From contig NZ_BNBD01000005.1 of assembly GCF_014654785.1 (NCBI RefSeq), forward strand, positions 62,001 through 126,000: a stretch of DNA of 64,000 bases, read 5' to 3'. Positions 8,917-16,229 of the stretch are shown piece after piece (the first letter of the stretch is position 1; each line of letters starts with the position of its first letter). The notes beneath the pieces were generated by a model. The model searched no databases and had not been told where the DNA came from. It worked only from the letters and a program-made list of their open reading frames with translations. The DNA comes from Streptomyces mashuensis (GTDB lineage Bacteria; Actinomycetota; Actinomycetes; Streptomycetales; Streptomycetaceae). Position numbers and translations under genes: made by a program.

Positions 8917-9768
8917 ATGCGGCCCACGAATCCACCAACCCTCCGACAGCGCCGACTTGGCGCGGAACTGCGCAAGCTGCGCGAGCGCGCGGGGCTGTCC
9001 TCCACGGCCGCGGCAGCACACTTCGGCTTCCAGCAGACACGCATGAGCATGATCGAGGCCGGCCGCTACGCGGTGAGCGCGGACCGCGTGCGCGCGATGG
9101 CGCGCGCGTACGCGTGTGCGGACGACGAGTTGATCGACGCACTGGCGGACATGACGGGTGGCCGGACGAGGGGCTGGTGGGACGAGTACCGCGAGTACCT
9201 GCCCGCGAGCTTCGCGGACTTGGCGGAGCTGGAGCATCATGCGTGTGCGCTGCGGGTGGCGTTGGTGATGCATGTGCCGGGGTTGTTGCAGACGCTCGAC
9301 CATGCTCGGGCCGTTATCCAGGCAGGGGCGCCCACCTATCGTGCGTTCGAGGTCGAACATCGCCTGTCACACCGAATGAAGCGCCAGGCGGTGCTGCACG
9401 GTGACAGGGCCGTGCCGTACGCCGCAGTGATCCACGAGGCGGCGCTGCGGATGCAGTTCGGCGGCGCCGACACCGTTCGCGGCCAGTTGCGACACCTGCT
9501 TGAGATGAGCGAGTTGAGCAACGTCACCATCCGTGTGATCCCGTTCAGCCGCGGGGCATTCCCAGGCACCGGTCAGCCGTTCGACTATGTCCTTGGCCCC
9601 GTTCCGCAGCTCGACACCGTGCAGCTCGATGCCGCTCACGGCTGCCAGTTCGTCGACGCCGAAGCGGAGCTGGCCAAGTACATGGCCCTGGTCGAACGGA
9701 TGGAGGAGAGCGCCCTCGGCGCCGTCGAGACGCGCGACTTCATCCATGACCCGCTGCGCAGCATGTGA
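8917..9768 (+). CDS. XRE-family regulator with DUF5753 (WhiJ-like)
   Basis: 283 residues. N-terminal helix-turn-helix (about 10-65: LGAELRKLRERAGLSSTAAA and QQTRMSMIEAGR), then a C-terminal DUF5753 domain with the typical VPGLLQTLDHARAV and the strand IRVIPFSRGAFPG. ATG 8917 gives the normal family start. TACAGT at 8903-8908 lies 8 bases upstream with no Shine-Dalgarno, so the mRNA may be leaderless. A DUF397 gene begins 10 bases after its stop. Such pairs behave like regulator/partner couples that affect development and antibiotic production, and DUF397 may antagonise the XRE protein. Confidence 0.9.
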   Translation: MRPTNPPTLRQRRLGAELRKLRERAGLSSTAAAAHFGFQQTRMSMIEAGRYAVSADRVRAMARAYACADDELIDALADMTGGRTRGWWDEYREYLPASFADLAELEHHACALRVALVMHVPGLLQTLDHARAVIQAGAPTYRAFEVEHRLSHRMKRQAVLHGDRAVPYAAVIHEAALRMQFGGADTVRGQLRHLLEMSELSNVTIRVIPFSRGAFPGTGQPFDYVLGPVPQLDTVQLDAAHGCQFVDAEAELAKYMALVERMEESALGAVETRDFIHDPLRSM

Positions 9769-9778
9769 GAGGTGGAGT

Positions 9779-9970
9779 GTGCTCGGCTACCAGTGGCGCA
9801 AGTCGTCGTACAGCGCGGACGCGTCGAACTGCATATACGTCGCCACGACGGGGGATGGGACCTGCCTCTTACGGGAGAGCGACGACCCTGGCGTGGTCCT
9901 GGCGCTCGCCCCCGGCTGCCTTGGCGCGCTGTTGCGCCAGATCAGGCTGGGTTCGGTTGGCGCCCGATGA
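9779..9970 (+). CDS. DUF397 protein, copy 1, with a TTA codon
   Basis: 63-residue DUF397 protein, start GTG with GAGAGG at 9767-9772. It has the family hallmarks: YQWRKSSYS at the N-terminus, SNCIYVA in the middle and LLRESDDPG before a hydrophobic C-terminal helix. DUF397 proteins are encoded next to WhiJ-like XRE proteins and are thought to be their partners. Codon 31 (9869-9871) is TTA, read only by the bldA tRNA, so translation should depend on developmental stage. Its stop overlaps the ATG of copy 2 (ATGA). It sits in a tandem series with copies 2 and 3 and a broken fourth copy. Confidence 0.88.
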   Translation: MLGYQWRKSSYSADASNCIYVATTGDGTCLLRESDDPGVVLALAPGCLGALLRQIRLGSVGAR

Positions 9971-10164
9971 GCACGGCGGGGCACCGGTGGCAGAAGTCGT
10001 CGTTCAGCGCCCAAGCCAGCAATTGCATCAACGTCGGGGTGACGGACGACGGCTCGCTGCTCCTGCGGGAAAGCACCGCCCCGGACGCCGTCCTAAACGT
10101 CCCCGCCGCGGCACTGCGCGGACTCCTCAGCGTGCTACGTTCCGGCCCGGCAGGTGATCAGTGA
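9967..10164 (+). CDS. DUF397 protein, copy 2
   Basis: 65-residue DUF397 protein: HRWQKSSFS, SNCINVGV and LLLRESTAPD, then a C-terminal helix ending GLLSVLRSG. It starts at ATG 9967, which overlaps the stop of copy 1, and its own TGA overlaps the GTG of copy 3. The series therefore looks translationally coupled. It lacks the TTA codon of copy 1 and is much closer to copy 3 than to copy 1, which points to recent tandem duplication. Confidence 0.87.
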   Translation: MSTAGHRWQKSSFSAQASNCINVGVTDDGSLLLRESTAPDAVLNVPAAALRGLLSVLRSGPAGDQ

Positions 10165-10340
10165 GCATCCCCGGGCCCCGGTGGCAGAAGTCGTCGTTCA
10201 GCGGCGATGCCAGCAATTGCATCAACGTCGCGGCGACGGGCGACGGCTCGCTGCTCCTGCGGGAGAGCGACGCGCCGGACACCGTCATCACCCTCTCCGC
10301 CACGGCGTTGTGCGCCCTCCTGCGCGCGCTGGCTCGGTGA
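10161..10340 (+). CDS. DUF397 protein, copy 3
   Basis: 59-residue DUF397 protein starting at GTG 10161, which overlaps the stop of copy 2. Reading the frame gives PRWQKSSFSGDASNCIN, then LLLRESDAPDTV and a short helix ending ALLRALAR before TGA at 10338-10340. It is nearly identical to copy 2 over the first 45 residues. A further GTG overlaps its stop and opens the decayed fourth copy. Confidence 0.85.
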   Translation: MSIPGPRWQKSSFSGDASNCINVAATGDGSLLLRESDAPDTVITLSATALCALLRALAR

Positions 10341-10730
10341 GTACTGGCGGGGCGCCGGTGGCGGGAAGCCGCCGTTCCACGACGATGCCGGCAACCACAT
10401 CGGCACCGCGCCGGACACCAGCCCAGCCCGCGCTGCTGCGGGCGATCAAGGCGGGCCGCTCAGGGCCGCTCCGCGGGGCTGGGGCGTGTCCGGCGGATCA
10501 TGCAGTGCCCCGTAGGGGCGCGGGGCGGTGTTGATCTGCGGCTCCGCCGCGTGGGCGCGATCGGCCGGCGACGGCCCGCAGCTGCCACGTCACCCCGGGG
10601 CCCGACTGCGGGCGCGTCGTGGCTTGTCGCGCAGTTCCCCGCGCCCCTTACGGGGCGCCGCGTGCCGAGCCGTCGCGCGGGATGCGCCGGACGCCGTCCT
10701 CACCGTCCCCGCCCGCGTCCTGCGTAACCG
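10337..10730 (+). pseudogene. Decayed DUF397 copy 4, split by a repeat element
   Basis: From GTG 10337 the DNA still resembles the start of copies 2/3 (GCCGGTGGC...GAAG...GCCGTTC then GATGCC, CAA and ACAT blocks) but carries an extra base and substitutions, so the frame no longer encodes WQKSSFS. A stretch matching the DUF397 tail (GATGCGCCGGACGCCGTCCT at 10681-10700, then CCCCGCC) lies about 240 bases further on. Between them sits a palindromic element (10508-10655). The simplest reading is a fourth tandem copy that frameshifted and was interrupted. No intact product is expected. Confidence 0.65.
10508..10655. repeat. Palindrome-ended intergenic repeat element
   Basis: The left end CCCCGTAGGGGCGCGGGG (10508-10525) and the right end, which on the opposite strand reads CCCCGTAAGGGGCGCGGGG (10637-10655), form near-perfect inverted repeats about 110 bases apart. 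The right end also carries TTGTCGCGCAGTTCCCCGCG, a motif I recall as very common between genes in Streptomyces. No transposase is encoded. It looks like a MITE/REP-like element and could act as a transcription stop. Confidence 0.6.
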
Positions 10731-10735
10731 GAACG

Positions 10736-10948
10736 TCAGACCAGGCCCTCGGCCGGGTTGGGGATCTGGAGGAGCTGGCTGCCGAGAACGTCCGCCTCCA
10801 CTACGCCGTCCGCCAGGGCCGTGACCGTACCGCCCAGGAGGTTGGCGTCCACATCTGCGTGGGCCGGGGTCGCCAGCGCTGCGCTGCCGAGGCCCAGGAG
10901 GAGCGTGGCGGTGGCGGTGGCCAGGATGCGGTGGAGGGTGCGCTGCAT
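10736..10948 (-). CDS. Small secreted protein of unknown function
   Basis: 70 residues. It has a clear Sec signal: basic MQRTLHR, a hydrophobic core ATATLLLGLGSAALA and the cleavage-type motif PAHADV. The predicted mature part is about 38 residues, acidic and hydrophobic, with no Cys, so it is not a chaplin or a disulfide peptide. RBS GAGGAG lies just ahead of ATG. I do not recognise the family. Small secreted proteins of this style in Streptomyces are sometimes cell-surface proteins, but nothing here proves that. Confidence 0.7.
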   Translation of the reverse strand: MQRTLHRILATATATLLLGLGSAALATPAHADVDANLLGGTVTALADGVVEADVLGSQLLQIPNPAEGLV

Positions 10949-11059
10949 GGGGTCTCCTCGTCGCGGGGCAGGGGGGACGTCCAGGACGATCTACCACCGC
11001 GGGCCGCTCCCAAGACGACGTACGCCCCCGCGCAAGGGTGCGCGCGGGGGCGCGCGCCG

Positions 11060-11644
11060 TCAGCGGACGCGGACGTACCGCCGTACCAGCACCCCGTTGT
11101 CGAACGTGCGGACCGACTCCAGGGAGAAATCCGTGACGGAGAAGCCCGCCCCGAACATCGGCGTGCCGGAGCCGTAGACCTGCGGGTAGGTCTTGATGAT
11201 CAGCTCGTCGATCTCGTCCAGGAGCTCACCCGCGACCTGCGAGCCGCCGCAGAGCCAGATGTCCTGTTCGTGGTCCTCCGCCTTCAGGCGGCGGACCGTG
11301 CCGACGAGGTCGTCGTCGATGAGCGTGACATTCGGGTCGGGCGACGGGCCGAGCGTGCGGGAGGCGACGTACTCGCGCAGGTGCCCGTAGGGGCTCGTGA
11401 TGCCCATGTCGAGGGCGAGTTGGTAGCTGCTGCGGCCCTGGACGACGGTGTCGAAGCGGCGGTTGGGCAGGCCGTCGAGGCCGAGCGCCGCGCGGCCGGC
11501 GGCGGAGACCGTCTCGGGGTACTCGGCCCCTAGGAACTGGACGAACTCCTCGTTCAGGAAGGCGTACATGGACGACGCGTCGCCGTCCGGGTCACCGATG
11601 AAGCCGTCGATGGAACAGGCGACGAAGTACGTGAGCTTGCGCAA
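11060..11644 (-). CDS. Dihydrofolate reductase/RibD-like oxidoreductase
   Basis: 194 residues of the RibD C-terminal/DHFR-like fold: TYFVACSIDGFIG at the start, GRSSYQ in the middle, and the NADPH-site-like block DIWLCGGSQVAGELLDEIDE. The start is TTG at 11644 with GGGGGAG 7 bases upstream. An in-frame upstream extension exists but has no matching domain. Such proteins reduce small heterocycles with NADPH, and the true substrate is unknown. It is divergent from a TetR gene with a palindromic intergenic region, which suggests TetR control. Confidence 0.85.
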   Translation of the reverse strand: MRKLTYFVACSIDGFIGDPDGDASSMYAFLNEEFVQFLGAEYPETVSAAGRAALGLDGLPNRRFDTVVQGRSSYQLALDMGITSPYGHLREYVASRTLGPSPDPNVTLIDDDLVGTVRRLKAEDHEQDIWLCGGSQVAGELLDEIDELIIKTYPQVYGSGTPMFGAGFSVTDFSLESVRTFDNGVLVRRYVRVR

Positions 11645-11680
11645 GGCGGTTCTCCCCCCGATAGGCTGTGCACACCTTGA

Positions 11681-11716
11681 AACCACTGCATGCATAGTGC
11701 TCCATCTGTAGTGGTT
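11681..11716. promoter_or_regulatory. Candidate TetR operator between the DHFR-like and TetR genes
   Basis: Perfect inverted repeat AACCACT (11681-11687) / AGTGGTT (11710-11716) around a second near-palindrome, ACTGCATGCATAGT (11685-11698). It lies in the 102-base divergent gap, where one repressor dimer could block both genes. Confidence 0.5.
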
Positions 11717-11746
11717 GCGCAAGAGCTCCCAGGGAGGAACCCCGAC

Positions 11747-12316
11747 ATGGCCAGGAACCCGGCCCGTAGAACCGCCCTCGTCGACGCCGCCATCGAGGTG
11801 CTGGCCCAGGAAGGGGCGCGCGGGCTGACGTTCCGGGCCGTGGACGCCCGGGCGGGGGTCCCGGCCGGCACCGCGTCCAACTACTTCGCGAACCGCGACG
11901 AACTGTTCACGCAGGCCGGCGCCCGTATCCACGTCCGGATGACCCCGGACCCGGCCCAGGTCGACGTGGCCATGCGACCGGCCCCGTCCCGCGAACTCGT
12001 CACCGAGCTCATGCACTGGCTGATGCGGCGCATGACGGAGGAGCGCACGGGCTACCTGGCGCTGCTGGAGCTGCGCCTGGAGGCCACCCGGCGCCCCGCG
12101 CTCCAGGCGGAGCTCACTCGCGCCGTCCGCGCCGAGCTGGAGGAATCGATCCGCTTCCATCTCGACGCGGGCCTGCCGGGCGACGCGGACACCGTGCGCG
12201 TCCTGTACCTGGCGATGACCGGCCTGCTGCTGGAGCACTTCACGCTGCCCGGCGTGTTGTCGGACGTCGATCTGGAACGCCTCGTCGAGACGGTGGTGGA
12301 GCGGATTCTCCCGTAA
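11747..12316 (+). CDS. TetR-family transcriptional regulator
   Basis: 189 residues. N-terminal helix-turn-helix (about 5-50): RTALVDAAIEVLAQEGARGL and AGVPAGTASNYFANRDELF, where the TASNYF recognition helix is typical of TetR. The C-terminal ligand/dimer domain is all-helical. ATG 11747 is supported by AGGGAGG at 11731-11737. It is divergent from the DHFR-like gene, which is the likely target. The ligand is unknown. Confidence 0.9.
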   Translation: MARNPARRTALVDAAIEVLAQEGARGLTFRAVDARAGVPAGTASNYFANRDELFTQAGARIHVRMTPDPAQVDVAMRPAPSRELVTELMHWLMRRMTEERTGYLALLELRLEATRRPALQAELTRAVRAELEESIRFHLDAGLPGDADTVRVLYLAMTGLLLEHFTLPGVLSDVDLERLVETVVERILP

Positions 12317-12407
12317 GGGAGGAGGAGCATGTGCTCCGCCGCGCGGCGGAAACGGTTCGTCCCGCCGGCCGACGCCCACCGCACGGGTGCGGCAGCAAGC
12401 TGATCGC

Positions 12408-13352
12408 ATGAACCCGAAACACCTCCGCACCGTGGCGATCGCCGCGTGCCTGCCGTACCTGTCCCTGAAGGTGGCGTGGCTGGCCGGGAGCACCGTCGGG
12501 ATACCGGAGGGCAGCCCGCTGCGGACGGCCGGCACCGCGCTGAAGGCCGTCAACGGCCTGACCGTGCTGATGGACGCGTGCGTCGTCGTCCTGGCGCTGG
12601 CCCTGACCAGGCCGTGGGGACGGCGGATACCGGCGTGGCTGCTGGTGCTGCCGATGTGGACGGCGGTGGGCCTGCTGACGCACATCGCCGTCGGTTTCCC
12701 GGCGCAGCTGGTGCTGCGCCTGGCGGGCGTCACGCAGCCGCAGGACCGCACGGGCGGGGAGCCGTTCCTCGACGAGTGGGTCTTCGACGTCGTGTACGGC
12801 GGCTTCATCGTGCAGGCGGTGGCGCTGGGAGCGCTGTTCGTGCTGTACGCGCGGGCGAGGTGGGGCCACCTGTGGCGGGGCCGCATCGGCGACCCGGGCC
12901 GGGGTGGCGTGCCGTGGGCGGCCGTGGCGGCGGCGGTGCTGACGGTCGTGCCGGTCACGGCACACGCGGTGTGGGCGTCGGGGTCGGGCCTGGGGCTGCC
13001 GCCGGAGACGGCACGGCGGTACGGGCCGGACGCGGCGGTCGCGGACGGCGCGTTCGTGCTGTACGCGGTGGCGGCCGCGGTGGGCGTCGGCCTGTGGGCG
13101 GCACGGCGGCGTACGGGGGTCGTCGCCGTGCCGGTACGGGTGCCGTTGCTGCTGGCGGGGGTGGGTTCGGCGGCCACGGCGTGCTGGGGCGGCTGGCTGC
13201 TGCTGGCGGCGGCGACGGCGCCGGGGCGCGGCGACGAGGCGGTCACGGCGGCGATGCTGGCCACGTACGCCGTGCAGGTGCTGGTGGGCCTGCTGATGCT
13301 GGCGGCGGGCGCCCGCGCGCTCTCCGGCCGGCAGCGGGTGGGCGCGGCCTAG
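12408..13352 (+). CDS. Integral membrane protein of unknown function
   Basis: 314 residues with about 8 hydrophobic helices (for example AIAACLPYLSLKVAWLAG, VLMDACVVVLALAL, LLVLPMWTAVGLLTHIAV and VQVLVGLLMLAAGARAL). No catalytic motif is recognised. The start is ATG 12408; a GTG 21 bases upstream is in frame, and the upstream DNA has no good RBS. It lies 91 bases after the TetR gene in the same direction and could share its transcript. The 3' end overlaps the convergent gene by 4 bases. Confidence 0.75.
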   Translation: MNPKHLRTVAIAACLPYLSLKVAWLAGSTVGIPEGSPLRTAGTALKAVNGLTVLMDACVVVLALALTRPWGRRIPAWLLVLPMWTAVGLLTHIAVGFPAQLVLRLAGVTQPQDRTGGEPFLDEWVFDVVYGGFIVQAVALGALFVLYARARWGHLWRGRIGDPGRGGVPWAAVAAAVLTVVPVTAHAVWASGSGLGLPPETARRYGPDAAVADGAFVLYAVAAAVGVGLWAARRRTGVVAVPVRVPLLLAGVGSAATACWGGWLLLAAATAPGRGDEAVTAAMLATYAVQVLVGLLMLAAGARALSGRQRVGAA

Positions 13353-13882
13353 CCCACCCAGCCGCGCAGCAACGCCTCCCGCTCGGCCCTGCGCGGCGAC
13401 CCGCCGCCCTCCCACGTGCGGCCCCATTCCGCCATGGCCGCCAGGGTCGTGGCCATGGTGGCGGCGCCCTCGGTGAGGCGGGAGAGGAGGGCGAGGGAGA
13501 GGTCGGTCTCGGTCCGGGAGTAGCCGATGGCCGCGGCGACGTAGGCCGACAACTCGCGGTTGCCGCCGGTGGATGCGATGCGCACGGTCAGCAGGGACGG
13601 TGCCTGGCCCGGCAGGCCGGGGCCGGGGCCGGTCAGGGCCAGGTCCATCACCGTGCCCAGAGCCATGTCCGTGACCGCGCCGACCTGCCGCTTCAGGGTC
13701 TTCACGGGGACGTCCACGACGGTCAGCCCGTGCACGTCCTCCCACGGGTAGAGCCCGGCCTGCCCGTCGCCGAGCGCCACCACGCCCTCGGGCGCCAGCC
13801 GTATGCCGGGAGCCTGCCCGGACGGCTTGGCGCCCACGTACACGTCGCCACCGGCGATCCAGAACAGGCCGACCATGGCCAT
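13349..13882 (-). CDS. Hypothetical protein
   Basis: 177 residues from ATG 13882; in-frame starts also exist at 13903 and 13876. It opens MVGLFWIAGGDVYVGAKPSG and has alternating strands and a C-terminal Trp-rich stretch (AEWGRTWEGGG, ALLRGWVG). There is no signal peptide or membrane helix. The pattern of short strands with a YPWEDV motif suggests a PH-like/DUF fold, but I cannot name the family. It is convergent with the membrane protein gene. Confidence 0.65.
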   Translation of the reverse strand: MAMVGLFWIAGGDVYVGAKPSGQAPGIRLAPEGVVALGDGQAGLYPWEDVHGLTVVDVPVKTLKRQVGAVTDMALGTVMDLALTGPGPGLPGQAPSLLTVRIASTGGNRELSAYVAAAIGYSRTETDLSLALLSRLTEGAATMATTLAAMAEWGRTWEGGGSPRRAEREALLRGWVG

Positions 13883-14078
13883 GCGTTGCCCACTTCCGCG
13901 CACACGTCGAACGATGAGGTCGACTGCGCAACGGACGAGGAAGCCGGCGGAGTTCCCGCCCCGCGCCTGTCGGGGGCGGCTCAGGGGCCGGTCAGGGACG
14001 GATCAGGGTGATCACGGATGGGTGGCGAGGGCCCGGGGCGAGAGGGTGGGACCAGTCGATTCCTTCTCGGAGCATCTC

Positions 14079-15236
14079 ATGCGCCCCTTCCCGCACACCG
14101 CTCGCCGCCTGGCAGTGGCCGCGATCGTTCTCGCCGCGCTCACGGTGGGTGCGACCGTCCCCGCCGCGAGCGCTCAACAGCCTCGTACCGTCGCCACTGT
14201 CGTGGCCTTCGCTCCCGCACCCGTGCGGGAGTTGCTTGGCCGGCTGCCCGATCCGGTGGTCGCCGGCGCGCTGGTGAGCGTGACGGACGGCGGCCGGGCC
14301 GCGCCGTGGACGGGTACGGCGGGGGAGGTGCCCCGCGACGCGCGGTTCCGCATCGGCAGCGTGACCAAGATGTTCACCAGCACGGTCGTGCTCCAGCTGG
14401 CCGCCGAGCACCGCATAGCGCTCGACGCACCCGCCCGCCGCTACCTGCCCGACCTCATACCGGCCGCCTACGGGGCGGTCACCGTGTGGCAGCTGCTGGA
14501 CCACACCAGTGGCCTGCCGGCCCCGGCCGGCATACCCGGGCCCGCCGACGGCCCCGGCTGGTGGCTGAAGGGCGTGTCACCGCAGGAGGTGGTGCACAAC
14601 GCGTTCGCGGCTGCGGAAGCCAAGGGAACGGGACAGCCTCCGGCGCCCGGCAGCGTGCAGCAGTACAACGGCGTGAACACGTTCGTCGCCGGGCTGCTGG
14701 TCGAGAAGGTGACCGGCCGGTCGTACGCGGCCGAGCTCACGCGCCGCATCATCCGCCCGCTGGGCCTGCGGAACACCAGCCTGCCCGCGCCGGACGACAT
14801 ATCCGTCCCCGGGCCGCACGCCCGGGTGTACGTGGGCGGGGACGAGGTGACCGAGCAGAGCCCGTGGGCGTGGGCGGAGGGCGGGATGATCTCCACCGCG
14901 GCCGACCTGGACCGGTTCGTCACCGCCTTGTTCCGTGGCCGGCTCCTGCCGCCGGCCGAGCAGGAGCTGGCCTTTGCGGTGCCGGAGGTGCCCAGTGCCC
15001 CGGCCAACAAGAACTGCATCAACGGAAGGAGCTGTTTCAGCGCCGGTGGCCTGATGCGGGTCACGCTGGAGAACGGCGTCACGGTGTGGGGCAAGACCGG
15101 TTCGCTGCCCGGATGGACGAACGGGGCGTTCGCCACCCGGGACCTGAAGCGCCGCGTGGTCTACTCGCTCAACCCCACGGGCACCGCCTCGGAACGCCCC
15201 TACGTGATGGGGGTCGTCAACGCCGCCTTTGCCTAG
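14079..15236 (+). CDS. Secreted serine hydrolase (beta-lactamase/DD-peptidase family)
   Basis: 385 residues. Sec signal (MRPFPHTARR, hydrophobic core, ASA-QQ cleavage near 29-30), then a penicillin-binding-type domain. Catalytic Ser94 and Lys97 (GSVTKMF), Tyr196 (QQYNGVN) and the third motif K339-T-G (WGKTGSLPG) are all visible. It resembles class C beta-lactamase/D-Ala-D-Ala carboxypeptidases of actinomycetes. ATG 14079 has GGAG 6 bases upstream; an in-frame upstream extension lacks a signal and is rejected. It probably trims peptidoglycan or hydrolyses a D-amino acid ester or peptide outside the cell. Confidence 0.9.
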   Translation: MRPFPHTARRLAVAAIVLAALTVGATVPAASAQQPRTVATVVAFAPAPVRELLGRLPDPVVAGALVSVTDGGRAAPWTGTAGEVPRDARFRIGSVTKMFTSTVVLQLAAEHRIALDAPARRYLPDLIPAAYGAVTVWQLLDHTSGLPAPAGIPGPADGPGWWLKGVSPQEVVHNAFAAAEAKGTGQPPAPGSVQQYNGVNTFVAGLLVEKVTGRSYAAELTRRIIRPLGLRNTSLPAPDDISVPGPHARVYVGGDEVTEQSPWAWAEGGMISTAADLDRFVTALFRGRLLPPAEQELAFAVPEVPSAPANKNCINGRSCFSAGGLMRVTLENGVTVWGKTGSLPGWTNGAFATRDLKRRVVYSLNPTGTASERPYVMGVVNAAFA

Positions 15237-16120
15237 GCGGCCGGGGAGGTCCGCTCCACGGGGATCCACAGCTCGGCCTCGGCCTCCTTGCCGTCCGGCG
15301 TGACGTGGCAGACGCGCAGGATCTCCGGGCCGGGGCGGGTGGCGTACGGGTTGGAGGGGAACCACTGGGTGAAGACGTCCCGCCAGAGGAGCTGGAGGGC
15401 GTGCGGGAAGGGGCCGGTGCTGGTGAAGACGGCCCACGTGCCGGCGGGCACGTCCAGGACGTCGGCGCCCTCGGGGGCGTCGGCACCGGTCACCACGCCG
15501 TGGTGGTAGTCCAGCTCGGTGCCCTCCGCGCGGCTGGGGTCGAGGTTGACGCTGGCGCTGACGATGCCCTGCGGCTCCTGGTCGGACAGCCCGGCCAGCC
15601 GGTCGAGCGTCTCCCGCCCGATGCCCCGGACGAACTCGGCGATGGCCTGGTTCACCCCCGAGTGCACCAACGGCACCCGGGTCGACGGGCCCACCACCCG
15701 GAACGCGTCCTTCTCCACGATGCGGTACCGCATGTCGCTGCTTCCTTCGACGACGAGACGGAAGGACATCCGGGGCTGGGAACGCAACGTCGCCCCGCCG
15801 CGCCGGGCCTCGCCGGGACCGACCCCGTGCACGGCACGGAACGCCCGGGCGAACGCCTCGCCCGACCCGTACCCGTACCGCACGGCGACCTCCAGCAACG
15901 TCCGCCGCCCGTCGAGCACCTCGGCCCCCGCGAGCGTGAGCCGCCGCCGGCGTACGTACTCCGACAGCGGCATCCCGGCGAGAGCCGAGAACAGCCGCCG
16001 GAAGTGGTACTCCGACGTCGCGGCCACCCGCGCGAGCTCGGCCACGTCGACCTCACGGGGCTCGGGCTGCCCGATGCAGTGCTCGATGTGGTCCAGGGCC
16101 TGGTTGAGACGGTCCAGCAC
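15233..16120 (-). CDS. AraC-family regulator with GyrI-like effector domain
   Basis: 295 residues starting GTG with GGAAGGAAG upstream. Residues 1-110 form the AraC double helix-turn-helix (ELARVAATSEYHFRRLFSAL, LLEVAVRYGYGSGEAFARAF). Residues 125-295 form a GyrI/BmrR-like small-molecule-binding domain. Regulators of this build (SbmC/Rob type) bind hydrophobic drugs and activate efflux or resistance genes. The 3' end overlaps the convergent serine hydrolase by 4 bases. No obvious target is adjacent. Confidence 0.9.
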   Translation of the reverse strand: MLDRLNQALDHIEHCIGQPEPREVDVAELARVAATSEYHFRRLFSALAGMPLSEYVRRRRLTLAGAEVLDGRRTLLEVAVRYGYGSGEAFARAFRAVHGVGPGEARRGGATLRSQPRMSFRLVVEGSSDMRYRIVEKDAFRVVGPSTRVPLVHSGVNQAIAEFVRGIGRETLDRLAGLSDQEPQGIVSASVNLDPSRAEGTELDYHHGVVTGADAPEGADVLDVPAGTWAVFTSTGPFPHALQLLWRDVFTQWFPSNPYATRPGPEILRVCHVTPDGKEAEAELWIPVERTSPAA

Positions 16121-16229
16121 GCGGACTTCCTTCCTTGCTTACGTCCCCGACGCTACGGACGGGGCCGGTACCGGACCCGACATCCTGTGCCCGATCGGAT
16201 CGGGTCGGGACGGGGCGGGACGGGACGGG

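Noticed and set aside
11060-13264. A 734-codon minus-strand open frame
   Set aside because: Only its last 194 codons encode a recognisable protein; the rest is antisense to the TetR and membrane protein genes.
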